A stretch of 64,000 nucleotides of DNA from Blattamonas nauphoetae. Lineage: Eukaryota; Preaxostyla; Oxymonadida. Made by a program: the position numbers and the translations under genes. The notes below the pieces were generated by a model, which saw only the letters and a program-made list of their open reading frames with translations, did not search any database and was not told where the DNA came from. The stretch is taken from assembly GCA_033064195.1 (NCBI GenBank), contig JARBJD010000015.1, positions 1-64,000 of the forward strand. Reading direction: 5' to 3'. Below, one piece after another: positions 27,501-36,408 of this stretch; position 1 is the first letter of the stretch; each line of letters begins with the position of its first letter.

Positions 27501-28931
27501 ACTCCAATCAATCACTTCAAATATGAAGACGGAGTTGTCAAATCAATAGATACAGAACATATAATGACTCACGTTTGTGGTGTTGATTTCAACTCTCTCT
27601 ACCCAAGTGCTTTCTCATCAATCAAGAACAAGAACAATCCATACACTAATCACAGAATGTACATGCCAGGACGATGTTTGTACACAGCAACAGGAGATAA
27701 AGAATGTCACAAGATTATCGAAGACAAGAATCAGAAGACACTATTTGTTGCAGAACTGAAAGGACACATCGATGAGAAGCATATGAATGATTTCATTTAC
27801 TTCCCACCGATCTTCAGAAACATCGTTGTCAATACAACAGAAGAGAACATTGGAGAGAAGACCTATTCGTTGATGAAGAAACATGGATTGAAGACTGATG
27901 ACAAACAAAGAAAGCTGACCCAACTCTTGAGCACACACGATCAGTATATGTTCTTTTCGACATACTATCTGTGGTTCCTCATCGACTACTGCCACTTCAT
28001 TATTGATGATGTAAAGAGTGTGACGGTATTCTCGAGACATGCTGGATTTGAACCATTCGTGACCTCATTTATGAATGACAGAATAGAAGCAATGAAGGTT
28101 GGAAATTTGGGAAAAGAACAATTCTGTAAGACCAACTTGAATGGAAGTTACGGATACGATGGAATGAACACTGAGAAGTATAACTCAATCACAATCTGCA
28201 ACGAGAAGAGAACATACTTGAAACAGATGATGAAAGGATTTGTAGCAACAAGAGAAATCAATGAGGACAACTACATCGTGATCGAAGACAGAGAGAAAGC
28301 ATCGTGCAAGACATGTCTACAAGAAGCAGTATTCTCACTCGATAATGCCAAGTTCTGGTATCTGAATTTCGTCTACAACTTCATGTACAAGTGCTTAGAC
28401 ATGAACAAGATTCATTTCTGTGAGGGAGATACTGATTCTGCATATTGGGCAATCTCAGGTGATCCAAACGTTGGAATTCATCAACAATTTGAATACGTAA
28501 TTGCTGACAAGGAATTCTACGATGCACACAAATACGAATGGTTTCCCAATCCTGAAAAAGGAGTTGATGATGAGAAGAAACTGTTAGGACTAGCAATTGA
28601 AAAGGAAGGTGAACAGATGATCTGTCTTGCACCAAAGTGTTACTCACTAGATGAGAAATGCAAAATCAAAGGAGTGTCATTAAAGAAAACAAACATCACA
28701 AGCGACGATTATGTGAAGTGCCTGAACGGAGAGAAAACTGTGACTACAACACTGAACTTCCAGACGAGAAGAATCGTGAGTGAAGAGGACTCCAATGGAT
28801 TTGAGATTGCGAAAATACAACAGCAGAAACTCAGTCTCAGTGGAATTCATCTGAAGGCGATAGTACTGAATAATGAATCGTGTCCTCCATTCATTCATGG
28901 ACTGAAAGCTACTGATTATATAATTGAATAA
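24519..28931 (+). CDS. protein-primed DNA polymerase B with OTU-like, zinc-finger and HNH-like modules
   Basis: A 1470-residue replicative polymerase of the Polinton pPolB family. In order: an unassigned N-terminus; an OTU-protease-like region (about 325-475) with SEYNICFFQAL at the expected Cys site near 342 and LVHVMFIVD as a possible His site near 469; a C2HC finger LCPFCQ...HLREC near 484-512; exonuclease motifs YDFET (563), FNSSSFD (652) and YNIRDVE (789); and an insert with CYIC...DRIDNSKGHS...CCDYCN (about 898-945), an HNH-like zinc module. Then come polymerase motifs A (DFNSLYPS, 1022), B (KTNLNGSYG, 1203), C (GDTDS, 1302) and the KCY lysine motif (1372). The polymerase call is firm; OTU and HNH are inference. 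Confidence 0.92.
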   Translation: MAATLKFVTDSITKIRALFPNTTFEFKDEHGYDRTYKPESRNYQHQRAYLLSMLKNPDLHFEGEIRNITNYQIDDFIHKLEENNNNAMMNEEDSKARMQIMKENPRVNKDELKKQVFKMTWKLKSIEEKLMDHWMKNLLIIQKKNEQMEKREVQTFDGFEECILLAEPRDKAAFNSCLTNARRKFKKNEVEKVEDNGKPYQLYFHNHLKNVEEITTFINTVFDKEKDHPFKISIDFGKIIERKDKDQTTYKDFRPELENTSKSFPTVIRSAGDINEYSKYAINLIKESQERTLMDTKTMYIAFHSILVAVYRFPVAGKANAILTEHIKTRNVRYIDSEYNICFFQALSFLTLPEVQGTKISINMRNSEAYRLFAQWMNLTHLQSRQLTLHLQNYPGFDIACDIDKAMIQFNITVHIYEYDEDKKKYPNSSSTSDPQRGRYFLSQSYINENDDARVLPLLMIPLTATLVHVMFIVDPEKITGYKLCPFCQSRGFQVKNKNYSRDFEKHLRECKELDGKHVKKISLDKTPRPYVPHILNNRTHEFLIAHKRQNEFKPTQYYITYDFETMEDLILDNLFSDDNTQLISHLKPLSVASAIKTKSGVKSIYFDLRDGKDFVKQWIRELFKFAETVRENNQYEDPEIPSQNEVSVIGFNSSSFDINLIFRDLVDKDWKVVSFLGSTTKYKQVLIRHEKTQQVLRFIDMMSYTGPMTLENAVKAFGGNTTLQKSFFAYESFDSSDYDTVLSKQEPFSKYEFYSSLNNSEMSDSDYQLYLDDWNKQGFKNRWDYLKFYNIRDVECMIAPLDNLIDLNFQYKVDMLHNLSLSANASAIKYACAYKDFDIDDDFNGVDQSGEIKITKQYWRYKVASYIYQDQKAHRSTDKNVTEADYDWFVQLCKRVCYICKCHFSQAVRPTLDRIDNSKGHSKENVKICCDYCNTYKSDKDEHLTRLRIQLKKYCIWKSLPMTLTHEQTYHKLRAAVTGGLSNVQHRQNIKDVTPINHFKYEDGVVKSIDTEHIMTHVCGVDFNSLYPSAFSSIKNKNNPYTNHRMYMPGRCLYTATGDKECHKIIEDKNQKTLFVAELKGHIDEKHMNDFIYFPPIFRNIVVNTTEENIGEKTYSLMKKHGLKTDDKQRKLTQLLSTHDQYMFFSTYYLWFLIDYCHFIIDDVKSVTVFSRHAGFEPFVTSFMNDRIEAMKVGNLGKEQFCKTNLNGSYGYDGMNTEKYNSITICNEKRTYLKQMMKGFVATREINEDNYIVIEDREKASCKTCLQEAVFSLDNAKFWYLNFVYNFMYKCLDMNKIHFCEGDTDSAYWAISGDPNVGIHQQFEYVIADKEFYDAHKYEWFPNPEKGVDDEKKLLGLAIEKEGEQMICLAPKCYSLDEKCKIKGVSLKKTNITSDDYVKCLNGEKTVTTTLNFQTRRIVSEEDSNGFEIAKIQQQKLSLSGIHLKAIVLNNESCPPFIHGLKATDYIIE

Positions 28932-28954
28932 ACACAAACTTTATTTTTGAATAA

Positions 28955-30919
28955 ATGAACACACGACAGATCAATGCATTAGTGGATAGGTTACTTCGAT
29001 GTACACAACACTCTCAAAACGAAATAGTCGAAAAGAAATGGTCTTTAACAAACGTTTTACCTGTCTATCATGGCGCTGATTCTAATGGACCATTTGATGG
29101 AAATGATGAAACATATTTCGAGGATTGGTTCAATGGTGGATTCCCTCCTGATTTATCAGAGTTGGATGGAAGAAGGATTGTCCAACAGTTTGTAATGAAA
29201 TACATTGGAGCACGTCTTCCAGATCGAACAGCTGAAGGAGCATACTCTCTATATCAACTATATCATCGCGAGGTGAATCAGAAAGTGAATCTCTCACCAA
29301 GAGTTCGAAGGCCTGCAGAGGTAAGACCAATCCCAATCACAATTCCAGTGCAAAGACCAATAGCAATAGAACCACCTGAATATCTAATTATTCCTGGACT
29401 GAAGAGAAACTTGAAATCGGCTGGGTTTGAATATGAATATCCAATGAAGGAGAGGAAATTTGAAGAGGAGGACGATGATGACATAAATCCCAATCCACCA
29501 ATGTCAATCAGAACAACTGCGTCCAAACACCCTGTGAGAGAGATCAGACACTACGAACCAACTCTCCGCCCAGGAGGGCTCGAAGCCTTTAGCAAGACAA
29601 CACAGCAAGTGCTCAATAAGTTGGCACATATGAATGGATTGTTTGATCATCAACAGAGGAATGATTCCGAAGATGAACAGATCAAAGCTGAGAACTCAAT
29701 AATGAATAATCAAAAGCAAATGGAACACTTCATTACATCACACATTCTGGATGCAAATAAAATGAACAGAGACACTTTTGTTCGAGCCTCAATTAACAGA
29801 ACTATTGCCAACGATGATCTAAGCTTCATTCTGACTCACACTAAACAAATCCCATTCGGAGGAAGATCATTTCAGGATTGGTATGAGGAATATGATCACA
29901 GATGGAGTGTAGCACATCCGAGGAAAATCCAGAGAGAAAAAGGAGGTGACAGAATGAGAATTGATCCACCAATGATTCCTAAAACAACAGAAAAAATTGT
30001 TTATCCTTTTCGATCAAAAATGCAGTTCATGTCGAAAGCAATTACAGGTGATCCACAGAAGACATCAGACAGAAAGGTTCCACAGAATTGTGATCGACCA
30101 TACTTCTCTCCCAAGTTCGGATCATGGGAAATTGATCTTGTGTTCATCCAATCACCAACGTCGAAAACAGTTCTTCAGATTTACCTCTTCGCAATTAACA
30201 TCAACACTAAATACCTGGTAGTCATTCCTGTTCTGGATAAATCATGGAGCAAAGTCAAGACTGCAATCAATGATCTGATTAATCATCGTGGAGTTCAGGT
30301 GAATAACATTCGAGGTGATGGTGAAGCAGCATGGACAAGTATTGAAGCATCAGAGTTTTTCAAGGATCAGAATGTCAGTACATATTTCACAAGCTCACCA
30401 TTCAGAAATCACAACAGAATTGTCGATCGAGTGATAAGAACAATCAGAGATGGATTCCAAGACAATGCGACACAAATGGCAAATCATTCACTGATGAATC
30501 AGATGGTGGAATACTACAACATGACTCCACATCGAGCGTACTGGAACAAGTTCACTCCACAGCAAGCACAAAACAGTCGTGAAATCGAAGCACTGTATAT
30601 CTCCAGCTGTGAAGAACAATTGAAGAACATTCAACGACAACAGACAACACATATGTTATGGATATACAAACCAGGAAACATCCTGTTGATTCATCTTGAC
30701 TTGGACAAGACTGTTGCCAAGTTTCAGAAGAAGCGTAGACAGTTTCAATTCGTGGGGAAATTCATCGAATACAAACACGGCAATGTCGTAGCTACACTAC
30801 TGAATGGACTCACATGTTTGTCAAAAGTTGTCTACGTTCCAATCCAACACACGAAGTTTCATGCAGACTCTATTGACGACTTAACTCCAGAGTTCATTGC
30901 TGAATTTAATTTGGCGTAG
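28955..30919 (+). CDS. Polinton integrase (full length)
   Basis: A 654-residue rve-family integrase. The catalytic-core landmarks are WEIDLVF (Asp near 394), IRGDGEAAW (Asp near 454) and the RIVDRVIRTIRDG helix near 489. The C-terminal SH3-like domain is near 585-640. The N-terminal third is helical then Pro-rich (VRPIPITIPVQRPIAIEPPEY) with an acidic run (FEEEDDDDINPNPP). Compared with copy 1 it has a 12-residue in-frame insert (LRPGGLEAFSKT) after EPT. It starts 24 bases after the polymerase stop, following ACTTTATTTTTG. Inserts linear element DNA into the host genome. Confidence 0.92.
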   Translation: MNTRQINALVDRLLRCTQHSQNEIVEKKWSLTNVLPVYHGADSNGPFDGNDETYFEDWFNGGFPPDLSELDGRRIVQQFVMKYIGARLPDRTAEGAYSLYQLYHREVNQKVNLSPRVRRPAEVRPIPITIPVQRPIAIEPPEYLIIPGLKRNLKSAGFEYEYPMKERKFEEEDDDDINPNPPMSIRTTASKHPVREIRHYEPTLRPGGLEAFSKTTQQVLNKLAHMNGLFDHQQRNDSEDEQIKAENSIMNNQKQMEHFITSHILDANKMNRDTFVRASINRTIANDDLSFILTHTKQIPFGGRSFQDWYEEYDHRWSVAHPRKIQREKGGDRMRIDPPMIPKTTEKIVYPFRSKMQFMSKAITGDPQKTSDRKVPQNCDRPYFSPKFGSWEIDLVFIQSPTSKTVLQIYLFAININTKYLVVIPVLDKSWSKVKTAINDLINHRGVQVNNIRGDGEAAWTSIEASEFFKDQNVSTYFTSSPFRNHNRIVDRVIRTIRDGFQDNATQMANHSLMNQMVEYYNMTPHRAYWNKFTPQQAQNSREIEALYISSCEEQLKNIQRQQTTHMLWIYKPGNILLIHLDLDKTVAKFQKKRRQFQFVGKFIEYKHGNVVATLLNGLTCLSKVVYVPIQHTKFHADSIDDLTPEFIAEFNLA

Positions 30920-30985
30920 TGCGATCTTCGATCTGAGAACTTTGTTCGTTTTCAATAATGTTTCAAATATTTTTATTTCATTGAA

Positions 30986-31312
30986 ATGTCATCACTAAAG
31001 ATATTAGAACCGTTTGATCCTGAGCAGAAAGAGTTCACAAACATCCACGACTTTCAGAGATACTTGGAGAAGAATAAAAAAGAACTGAATGAATACACAA
31101 CACAGAAACTGAATAGGATGATCCAAATTGATGGATTTCGAATAACAAAAATAAGAGGTGAGATTGCACTGAGGAAACGATATGTCGATGCTTCCACTCC
31201 TCCTAATTCACTCTCGATGGATCAAAGATTATCAGACATTGAAGAATCAATACGTACGTTGACGGACACGATTGGTAACCTTATCCAAGAGTTAACGGAC
31301 AGTTCGGTTTAA
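30986..31312 (+). CDS. small Polinton coiled-coil protein
   Basis: A 108-residue counterpart of 1864-2223. The proteins are almost identical up to the coiled-coil end, where this one is 11 residues shorter. It overlaps the convergent ATPase gene tail to tail. The ATG follows TATTTTTATTTCATTGAA, identical to copy 1. Function unknown. Confidence 0.7.
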   Translation: MSSLKILEPFDPEQKEFTNIHDFQRYLEKNKKELNEYTTQKLNRMIQIDGFRITKIRGEIALRKRYVDASTPPNSLSMDQRLSDIEESIRTLTDTIGNLIQELTDSSV

Positions 31313-32137
31313 ACCTTCTTTGTTGATCTCTGTCAGTGCAACTCCATCTGTGTTGTATCGAAGAATGATTGCTTCACATTTCTGTTTTCGTTGATAGACA
31401 TTCCAGAAGTGTCGAATATCAATTGGTGAATTCAGCTGAGGATAGACTCGACTGATTCGTTCTTTGTTGAATCCTCCAAAGATCCACATTGAATCGATGT
31501 TTGACTTCATGTCTGCTGACAAACTGAAGAGCTCATGCATCGTCAGAAAGAAAGTGAATTTCGGTTGACGATTCTCCAGTAATAAGTCCATCATTGTCAT
31601 TCTATTTTTGGATGTTCTCCGTTCACCAAGTATTCTACGACAGTCATCAAGAAGGATAATCGATTGGAGATTCTTCATTGAGAAGTCATCAATGTAAAGT
31701 GAGTCAAAGAGATCATCTCTGCATTCATCAGTGATTTTATTCTGCCATTGATTGTCAATAATCTCTTCATAAGCAGCTTTTGATTCAGAGAGTTCCAACA
31801 GAAATGGAAGTGCATCATCGTATTTGACTTTGACATAAGGAACGTTCAATATTGGTTTGAATTTGTCGAAGGTTGGATCAATATTCTTATCAGTGACGAA
31901 GACAAAGAGGTGAAAGAGTTCATTTCTGACTTGAACATTCTGGAGCTTGGCAACCTCTCGAAGAGCATTAAATGTTTTTCCACTTCCTCTATTTCCAACG
32001 AGGACATTGACACTATTGCGATTGAAATTCAAGTCTGGATGAATCTGTAATTGCACTTCATGAGAAACATTCCTATGTGAAGCTTCACTTAATTTAGCAT
32101 TCACGTATGCTGTTAATGATTGATTCGATTTCTTCAT
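31292..32137 (-). CDS. Polinton genome-packaging ATPase
   Basis: 281 residues, with Walker A GNRGSGKT and a Walker B-like IILLDDC. Nearly identical to the protein at 2203-3048, with only a handful of substitutions. Same convergent arrangement with the small gene upstream. Packages element DNA into capsids in the established family model. Confidence 0.9.
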   Translation of the reverse strand: MKKSNQSLTAYVNAKLSEASHRNVSHEVQLQIHPDLNFNRNSVNVLVGNRGSGKTFNALREVAKLQNVQVRNELFHLFVFVTDKNIDPTFDKFKPILNVPYVKVKYDDALPFLLELSESKAAYEEIIDNQWQNKITDECRDDLFDSLYIDDFSMKNLQSIILLDDCRRILGERRTSKNRMTMMDLLLENRQPKFTFFLTMHELFSLSADMKSNIDSMWIFGGFNKERISRVYPQLNSPIDIRHFWNVYQRKQKCEAIILRYNTDGVALTEINKEGLNRTVR

Positions 32138-32198
32138 TTGTAATTTAACTCTAATTAAAATATACTTTTGGTTTTTTTATTGTGTATGAAAACACACA

Positions 32199-33170
32199 AT
32201 GTCACAAAAGATAGTGTACGTTCAACCACAAAGAAAAGCACAAGCGAAGAAACCAAGAATGAGATACGGACCGGAGACTCAAGCAGCATTGAAACAAATC
32301 TTTGCTGACGATGATATTCAAACCAGACGCAATGATGCTCTGTGTAGTCTTCCATCAGCTCGTGAGTATATTACGAGAACTGGACGAAATTGGACTGCGA
32401 AAGTAGAACAATATGGACAAGTTCCTGATGTGATGGTCTACGATAATGATACTGGAGATTTGATTGCAGTCAATGGTGCCATGCTAACTCCTTACAACAG
32501 TAGACCAGTCAAGGAGACATACTATGCAATGAATCCAACTCCAGATAGGCGAAGACAGAAACCATACACATCATTCAATCAAGAACACGGAAGGAAAATC
32601 AAAGCTGTACATCGGAATTTCCTCAAAAATGGAATATACGATTTGCCAACCAATTATCGAGACATCAGCTATGAAGAGATGAAGACTAAACGATCTCAAC
32701 AACCATATGCAATAATGAAGAGAGCTGTAGGCGACTTCATGACAAGTGTATTGGGAATAACTCGTGCAAGTCAAGGAAACCCCGCAAATCTTGAGAAACA
32801 TGTATTAGACAATATGGTGTTCAATTCGATTCAATCACAGATTGCATCACAAATGTGGGACAAATGGCTTCATGATCATGTTCAGGACTACAATCCCAGT
32901 ATGAAACAAAAGAAAGCCTTCAAAGATCAGATTTATCCAGTGTTTCTCCAAATGATTACTCAAGATCCAACGTATTTATCGGAATACTGTACTCGCTATT
33001 CAACTCACATATCAACAGAAGTTAATAAACTGAAAGCCAAAGCATTCAAAACAGTCACAGATGATGATATCAGTGGATACCAATCTGAAATGCCTGGATA
33101 TTATCAATATGCTCAGTACAGAAAGAAAAGAGTGATTAAAAACATTAATATATATTTTTTATTTTTATAG
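32199..33170 (+). CDS. conserved Polinton protein, unknown
   Basis: A 323-residue counterpart of 3110-4072. The two agree closely for about 255 residues, including the basic N-terminus, then diverge in the last 60-70 residues, where identity drops far below that of neighbouring genes. This suggests recombination or relaxed constraint at the C-terminus. No recognised domain. Lies between the ATPase and the capsid-associated ORFs. Confidence 0.75.
   Translation: MSQKIVYVQPQRKAQAKKPRMRYGPETQAALKQIFADDDIQTRRNDALCSLPSAREYITRTGRNWTAKVEQYGQVPDVMVYDNDTGDLIAVNGAMLTPYNSRPVKETYYAMNPTPDRRRQKPYTSFNQEHGRKIKAVHRNFLKNGIYDLPTNYRDISYEEMKTKRSQQPYAIMKRAVGDFMTSVLGITRASQGNPANLEKHVLDNMVFNSIQSQIASQMWDKWLHDHVQDYNPSMKQKKAFKDQIYPVFLQMITQDPTYLSEYCTRYSTHISTEVNKLKAKAFKTVTDDDISGYQSEMPGYYQYAQYRKKRVIKNINIYFLFL
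33153..33166 (+). promoter_or_regulatory. T-rich promoter-like motif
   Basis: Exact TATTTTTTATTTTT ten bases before the ATG at 33177 in Polinton copy 2, at the same place as the motif at 4092 in copy 1. Confidence 0.65.
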
Positions 33171-33176
33171 AAAGTG

Positions 33177-33761
33177 ATGCAACCAATTCTAAGTTGTCAA
33201 TTTACAAAACACACAAGTTCTTCTTCAGTTCCAACATCAATCACCAACAATGTCATCATCGATCACAAAGGATCCAATTCTGGAAGGATAAATAGTGAGC
33301 AAAGTGCGAATGTGGAGATGGACAATGAACGAGGTGCTTACGATCCACCACTCGAGACGTATCCATCAGCTCCAATCCAGAGTCGTTCTATTCCACTACG
33401 CGAGTACACTTCTAACATTACTGCATTCAAAGATCAGCTCCTGCTCGTCTACAAAAATGCATTCGCTTGTGAGAAGAAACTCTTAAATAACCTCATTGAA
33501 CCATCGAAGAAACTGATCACAAACCAAAGTGATTTATGTGCACTGATTGCGACACTAACTGGGATCAACGATGTGGTGATTGAACTGGATGATTTATCTG
33601 ACAAGTGCCTATGCCTGAATAAACTCCCAGTGTTTAGAACCATTTTCAAGATCCTTGTTGGTGGAAAAGATATGAGTATTGCCTTCAATGAAGCATACAA
33701 CACCATCCTCAATTATGGCATTTCTCTGACGAAAGCTATTCCTCGCTCAAATTATAAATGA
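33177..33761 (+). CDS. conserved Polinton virion-type protein, unknown
   Basis: About 194 residues; counterpart of 4116-4706. The Ser/Thr/Asn-rich N-terminal segment differs in length and sequence between copies, while the segment from YDPPLETYPSAPIQSR onward is nearly invariant, so the C-terminal helical part is the conserved unit. The ATG at 33177 is set by the promoter-like motif at 33153-33166. Confidence 0.75.
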   Translation: MQPILSCQFTKHTSSSSVPTSITNNVIIDHKGSNSGRINSEQSANVEMDNERGAYDPPLETYPSAPIQSRSIPLREYTSNITAFKDQLLLVYKNAFACEKKLLNNLIEPSKKLITNQSDLCALIATLTGINDVVIELDDLSDKCLCLNKLPVFRTIFKILVGGKDMSIAFNEAYNTILNYGISLTKAIPRSNYK

Positions 33762-33765
33762 ATTG

Positions 33766-33779
33766 TATTTTTTATTTTT
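33766..33779 (+). promoter_or_regulatory. T-rich promoter-like motif
   Basis: Exact TATTTTTTATTTTT six bases before the ATG at 33786 in Polinton copy 2. Confidence 0.65.
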
Positions 33780-33785
33780 ACATAA

Positions 33786-34094
33786 ATGGCACCAGGAAGT
33801 TTCAACAAACTCAAAAATATCGGCAAGCAATTCTTTCAATTCATCAAACCTCTAGCTCCAACATTGCTTCAAGTCGGTGGTGGATTGCTCTCTCAAACAA
33901 ACAGTAAATTCGGACAAACAGCAGGTGGAATACTCAATGGATTAGGAGGAATGATGGACGTTTATCAACAAAATAAAGCGATCAATCGTCAACAAAAACC
34001 ACAGATGATCGAGTACGAACCTCCACGAAATGGACGATACTCCAATGATGATATGCCACTCTCGTCCAATTCCAAAATTCAATTCAAAGGATAA
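33786..34094 (+). CDS. small amphipathic protein, pVI-like character
   Basis: 102 residues, one residue different from the protein at 4742-5050 (MAPGSFNKLKNIGKQFFQF start, Gly-rich hydrophobic middle). Near-identity of such a small gene indicates a recent common source for the two elements. A membrane-active capsid protein is a reasonable guess from its amphipathic pattern. Confidence 0.7.
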   Translation: MAPGSFNKLKNIGKQFFQFIKPLAPTLLQVGGGLLSQTNSKFGQTAGGILNGLGGMMDVYQQNKAINRQQKPQMIEYEPPRNGRYSNDDMPLSSNSKIQFKG

Positions 34095-34132
34095 TAATTC
34101 ACTAGTATTCGAATCTTTTTATTTTTATTAAA

Positions 34133-34468
34133 ATGGCACCAGGTTGGTTATCAAAATTAGCAGTAGTCGGAAAAACAATTCTTCGTGTGGGAGCTCCATT
34201 TCTAAATCTCATCCCCTTCGTTGGACCACTGATCTCGAAGGTAGCACAGACAGGAATAGAGATGATTCCAGATGTGAAGTCGGATCAGCAAATCCATGCA
34301 GAAAAGATGGCTCAGTATGAACAAGCGATGAATGAAGGAAACACTGCAGTTGCGAACAAACTCAGAGGCGAAATACTGAAGCTAGAAGAAAAGCTGAAAC
34401 CAAAAGCGAAGAAACAAAAAAAGAAAAAGTACATGAAAGTAACAATTATGTTTTTTATTTTTGATAAA
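34133..34468 (+). CDS. second small amphipathic protein with Lys-rich tail
   Basis: Starts MAPGWLSKLAVVGKTILRVG; counterpart of 5088-5393. It has an amphipathic helix, a hydrophobic FLNLIPFVGPLIS stretch and a basic end (KPKAKKQKKKK). In this copy the frame is open into the capsid gene, but the capsid ATG at 34469 has its own promoter-like motif (34451-34462), so two products are more likely than one fusion. Confidence 0.65.
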
Positions 34469-36316
34469 ATGAACTCACATTTAACACATCTGACAAACAA
34501 AAGAACTGGAGCATCATCTTTGACTGGAAATACCACAGGAAGGATAGAATACACAAGAGATGACATGGGTCAAATACAACAGCAACTCATGTCTGAACAT
34601 CACATCAATTACCTTCTGAATGATGGGGCACACAGTACTTCGATTCAAGAATTGAAACCATCAGAGAATGCACGATTCTATACAGGGCAAGAGATAATCA
34701 TTCCACTGACTGGTAATCAGGACATTTGTCAAATTGATGATTCCTTCATTACATTCACAATGACTGCAACATTGAGAGTCAACAATTGGCAAACAACTGC
34801 TGGAAAAATTGGTTCGTACATGAATGAGAGAATCTTCATCTTCGTTGGACTCAAGCATTCAGCATCAATCTTTCGTGACCTTACTGTTCTTCACAACAAT
34901 CAAAGAATCATAAGCACAACAAACAATGATGTATCAATGGAATCGCACATCTACAATATGATCAAACCAAAGAGTCAATTAGAGAATCGAAAACATTGTC
35001 ACACACCTTGGCAGAATGCATGGAATCATGATGAATCGGTTGCTGGTGTTTATATTCCACTTTCTGATTTCACAACAACATCTGGAACTGGTGTATTCAA
35101 AGACACTATTGATGTGCCAATTCGTGTGTCGATTAATCTTGAAGATCTTCTCATTTTCTCTGGAATGACTGACTATCCAAGATGCCTCTTTGGTGATCTG
35201 AAATTGAGTGTTCACATGAATGAGGATGCATTTGTTTGTTGTTCTGTAAATCCTGAACTTACTTTGAAAGATACACTATCATCACTCGTAACTGGAACAG
35301 CAGCAGCGCCAACTATTAAAGCAGCAATTCTCAATTGTATTCAACATCGTCCCTATTTTCTGAATAATCTTGTCACCTCATGCACAAAGAACTTCGTTCA
35401 AATTGGTCAATCATTTCAGCAACCAACAGTGACTCAAGACATCGTGTATAATACAGCTGGAACAGTCACTAAAGAACCAGAATTCGTGGATCAGTACATC
35501 TCACTGAATATATTGCAATATCAAATTGATGATGTGTATTGCATGAGTGCTGGATACAATATGAAAAAAGATGCAAAATTGAAGCTTAAAGAGATGTATC
35601 AGAATCGTCCTGGAACCATTCCAGCAGAGAAGATCTCATTCTATCCATTTCAGAAGACACCGACTCCATCAGGTATTGATTGTACTCAACAAATGGTCCT
35701 TGTGAACGCAAAGGATATTATGCTCCTGTTTCGTCATTACGACAATGAAGTCACTTGTTTCCATAATCCAATGCAGAAGAACATCCAAGTGAAACTACTC
35801 GACAAATACTATCCAGATCAACCGACAACCACAATTGGAGCTCGCTTTTATCAGATCGCATTGTCAACTCTCAACCTTGATTCTTATCTAACTGTTCCAG
35901 ATGATTTGGAGCGATCACTTACAGATTCTCTCGTTGAAGAGAAACTCACTGGTGATCAGAATTATCCCAATGAGACAATGACAAGAGTACGACCAATTCA
36001 TGACAATTCTGATTTTCTTTTATGCTTCTCAACCCAGAGAAGTGGATGTCCAACAAACTGCAATGATTCGATCAGTTCAAGAGGAAATACTGCTGTCACT
36101 TTGAGATCACATCCAATCTATCAAGGTAATCTTGACACATACTATAATGTTTACAATCCAAGTCAAAGTGGTGGTGATATGACAACATTTACTCATCCTC
36201 CAGCACCGATTCTAGCCACAACTGCCACAACATGGTGGGTGTTACGATACAGTAATGGTGAACCAAAAGTTGAGTACTATCCAAATCACACACTAAAAGC
36301 ATTGCCCGACCTCTGA
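34469..36316 (+). CDS. Polinton major capsid protein (double jelly-roll type)
   Basis: About 615 residues beginning MNSHLTHLTNKRTGASS, followed by the MGQIQQQLMSEHH region. A central block of more than 600 bases (near 35330-35960) is essentially identical to 6290-6925 of copy 1, while both flanks show many silent differences. The last few codons lie at the element-host border. Family assignment as for copy 1: by synteny, size and beta-rich character. Confidence 0.8.
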   Translation: MNSHLTHLTNKRTGASSLTGNTTGRIEYTRDDMGQIQQQLMSEHHINYLLNDGAHSTSIQELKPSENARFYTGQEIIIPLTGNQDICQIDDSFITFTMTATLRVNNWQTTAGKIGSYMNERIFIFVGLKHSASIFRDLTVLHNNQRIISTTNNDVSMESHIYNMIKPKSQLENRKHCHTPWQNAWNHDESVAGVYIPLSDFTTTSGTGVFKDTIDVPIRVSINLEDLLIFSGMTDYPRCLFGDLKLSVHMNEDAFVCCSVNPELTLKDTLSSLVTGTAAAPTIKAAILNCIQHRPYFLNNLVTSCTKNFVQIGQSFQQPTVTQDIVYNTAGTVTKEPEFVDQYISLNILQYQIDDVYCMSAGYNMKKDAKLKLKEMYQNRPGTIPAEKISFYPFQKTPTPSGIDCTQQMVLVNAKDIMLLFRHYDNEVTCFHNPMQKNIQVKLLDKYYPDQPTTTIGARFYQIALSTLNLDSYLTVPDDLERSLTDSLVEEKLTGDQNYPNETMTRVRPIHDNSDFLLCFSTQRSGCPTNCNDSISSRGNTAVTLRSHPIYQGNLDTYYNVYNPSQSGGDMTTFTHPPAPILATTATTWWVLRYSNGEPKVEYYPNHTLKALPDL

Positions 36317-36408
36317 ATGAAATCCTCGTCGAATATTTCGATGGCGTCGGCCCCGATTTTGGACTGTTTCTGGAATCGCTCATTTGTATTGACCAACATC
36401 CACGTCCG

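Larger units (their letters stand above)
24040..36312 (+). mobile_element. Polinton/Maverick copy 2
   Basis: Same family and gene order as copy 1: MNPTE-type small gene, protein-primed DNA polymerase B, integrase, small ORF, ATPase (-), virion ORFs and major capsid protein. All named ORFs are open and nearly identical to copy 1 where they overlap, so it is young. It looks incomplete: it ends just after the major capsid gene beside host DNA, and the minor capsid and tail-fibre genes of copy 1 have no counterpart here. The left border abuts the tandem array; no terminal inverted repeats are visible. Confidence 0.9.
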
